From Brachybacterium sp. (lineage in GTDB: Bacteria; Actinomycetota; Actinomycetes; Actinomycetales; Dermabacteraceae), in contig JAKDNE010000218.1 of assembly GCA_030451965.1 (NCBI GenBank), positions 1 through 5,739 on the forward strand: a stretch of 5,739 nt of DNA, in the 5' to 3' direction. Positions 5,235 through 5,739 of this stretch are shown one piece after another. Positions within the stretch are counted from its first letter, which is position 1. Each line of letters opens with the position of its first letter. The notes under the pieces were generated by a model that was not told the DNA's origin, made no database searches, and saw nothing but the letters and a program-made list of their open reading frames with translations. A program made the translations under genes and the position numbers.

Positions 5235-5513
5235 TCAGCGGGAGGCGCGGTACCGATCGATCACGTCCTTGGCCTCGACGAGACCGGCGCCGGTGTGCTC
5301 GCGGTACACCTTGATCGCGGTGATGATCTTGCCCTCGGCGACGAGACGACGGCATTCCCCGGGGACCTGGGGACCGATCTCACTGCGCAGGCGCAGCAGC
5401 TCGGCCTCACCGACCTCGGCGCGACGCGCGAGTTCCTGAATCAGGTCCTCGAGTGCACGGTTCTGCTCCTGGAGCGTGGCGATCTGCGTCTTCAGCTGAC
5501 TGTTCCCGAACAT
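5235..5513 (-). CDS. small protein with coiled coil and partial ribosomal L7/L12 C-terminal domain
   Basis: The protein has 92 residues. Residues 5-45 are a charged, Leu-spaced helix (SQLKTQIATLQEQNRALEDL and on to about 45) that should form a coiled coil. Residues 62-86 contain KIITAIKVYREHTGAGLVEAKDVID. This aligns with the first helix-turn-helix part of the L7/L12 C-terminal domain (IKxVRxxTGLGLKEAKDLVE), the surface that contacts translation GTPases on the ribosome. The rest of the L7/L12 domain and its N-terminal dimerisation domain are absent, so this is not the stalk protein itself. Its role is unknown: it might bind translation factors, or reuse the fold for another contact. ATG 5513 has only GGGAG one base upstream, too close for normal use, whereas TAGCGT seven bases upstream suits a leaderless start. 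The permease begins 68 bases downstream. A TGAGG/CCTCA repeat (5224-5237) covers the stop codon. Confidence 0.85.
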   Translation of the reverse strand: MFGNSQLKTQIATLQEQNRALEDLIQELARRAEVGEAELLRLRSEIGPQVPGECRRLVAEGKIITAIKVYREHTGAGLVEAKDVIDRYRASR

Positions 5514-5520
5514 GCTCCCG

Positions 5521-5526
5521 ACGCTA
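5521..5526 (-). promoter_or_regulatory. candidate -10 for leaderless start of the L7/L12-like gene
   Basis: TAGCGT on the - strand matches TANNNT and is followed by seven bases and then the ATG at 5513, so a transcript could begin on the A of the start codon. I find no convincing -35. The nearby TTCGAC repeats lie too far upstream (about 26 bases) to serve as one. Confidence 0.42.
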
Positions 5527-5581
5527 TCCCGGACGGCCCGACCGATACCCCCGTCGAAGGTCGAAGCCTGCTCCGCACACA

Positions 5582-5616
5582 GAAGTGCCCCGCACCGTCC
5601 CGGTGCGGGGCACTTC
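5582..5616. terminator. perfect 15-bp GC-rich hairpin, probable terminator
   Basis: GAAGTGCCCCGCACC (5582-5596) and GGTGCGGGGCACTTC (5602-5616) are exact reverse complements around the five-base loop GTCCC. No T tract follows on either strand, as is usual for many actinobacterial hairpin terminators. The gene to the left begins on the - strand, so the hairpin most likely ends a transcript coming leftward from beyond the right edge. It could also be a stable element in a non-coding transcript that includes the adjacent tandem repeats. The 226 bases from 5514 to 5739 contain no gene I can support. Confidence 0.6.
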
Positions 5617-5629
5617 GTGCACTCGAAGA

Positions 5630-5739
5630 GATCAGGCCACGTTCAACCGCCTGATCTCCTACCGTTCGTACCTCGCAGTACGTCGATCAGGCCACGTTCA
5701 ACCGCCTGATCTCCTACCGTTCGTACCTCGCAGTACGTC
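5630..5739. repeat. two perfect tandem copies of a 55-bp unit at the window edge
   Basis: Bases 5630-5684 and 5685-5739 are identical over all 55 positions, and the base before the first copy breaks the match, so the left boundary is exact. Each unit holds two inverted repeats. GATCAGGC and GCCTGATC (5630-5637 and 5649-5656) enclose an 11-base loop. CGTAC and GTACG (5667-5671 and 5678-5682) enclose CTCGCA. The period is not a multiple of three, so an array would not keep one reading frame. Spacers are absent, which rules out a CRISPR array. The window ends on the final base of copy two, so the true copy number is not known. Confidence 0.85.

Noticed and set aside
5167..5355. 63-residue N-terminal extension of the permease
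   Set aside because: It would overlap the L7/L12-like gene in another frame and is Arg/Pro-rich without a family counterpart.
5630..5739. Start of a CRISPR array
   Set aside because: The two 55-bp copies are directly abutting with no spacer between them, and no cas gene is present.

Overview
The window looks like a chromosomal segment of a high-GC Gram-positive bacterium (Actinomycetota). The supporting signs are very high GC at third codon positions, TANNNT-type -10 elements set 6-7 bases before start codons, and a tRNA-Leu without an encoded CCA end. The gene mix would suit a Micrococcales genus such as Brachybacterium, but that placement is a guess. I see no insertion sequence, CRISPR array, integrase or phage gene.

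Left part, + strand (1-1247). A possible gene tail (3-191) runs in from the left edge. It is followed by a short AT-rich intergenic stretch holding a tight cluster of DnaA-box-like nonamers (183-252): two perfect TTATNCACA boxes facing each other one base apart, plus two one-mismatch boxes. Directly downstream lies a two-gene unit. The first gene encodes a 122-residue protein made largely of eight tandem Gly/Ser/aliphatic nonapeptides. The second encodes a NYN-domain (PIN-like) putative ribonuclease whose Shine-Dalgarno overlaps the stop codon of the first. No dnaA or dnaN gene is visible, so the box cluster is either a DnaA-controlled promoter, a titration site or an origin-like element. This is the most unusual part of the window.

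Middle, - strand (1281-3606). A CorA-type divalent metal channel converges on the NYN gene. Upstream of it is a monoacylglycerol-lipase-like alpha/beta hydrolase. Further upstream is tRNA-Leu(CAG) with a candidate promoter and a textbook intrinsic terminator.

Right part, - strand (3736-5513). A 12-segment AAT/APC-type amino acid permease lies downstream of a 92-residue protein that joins a coiled coil to half of a ribosomal L7/L12 C-terminal domain. Both genes lack a convincing Shine-Dalgarno and have a TANNNT hexamer placed for leaderless transcription.

Right edge (5514-5739). I see no gene here. It holds a 15-bp perfect hairpin and two perfect tandem copies of a 55-bp unit, each containing two inverted repeats. 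The second copy ends exactly at the last base of the window, so the array may be cut by a contig end or be an assembly product.

Apart from the Gly/Ser-NYN pair, the genes look like separate housekeeping or transport functions rather than one pathway.
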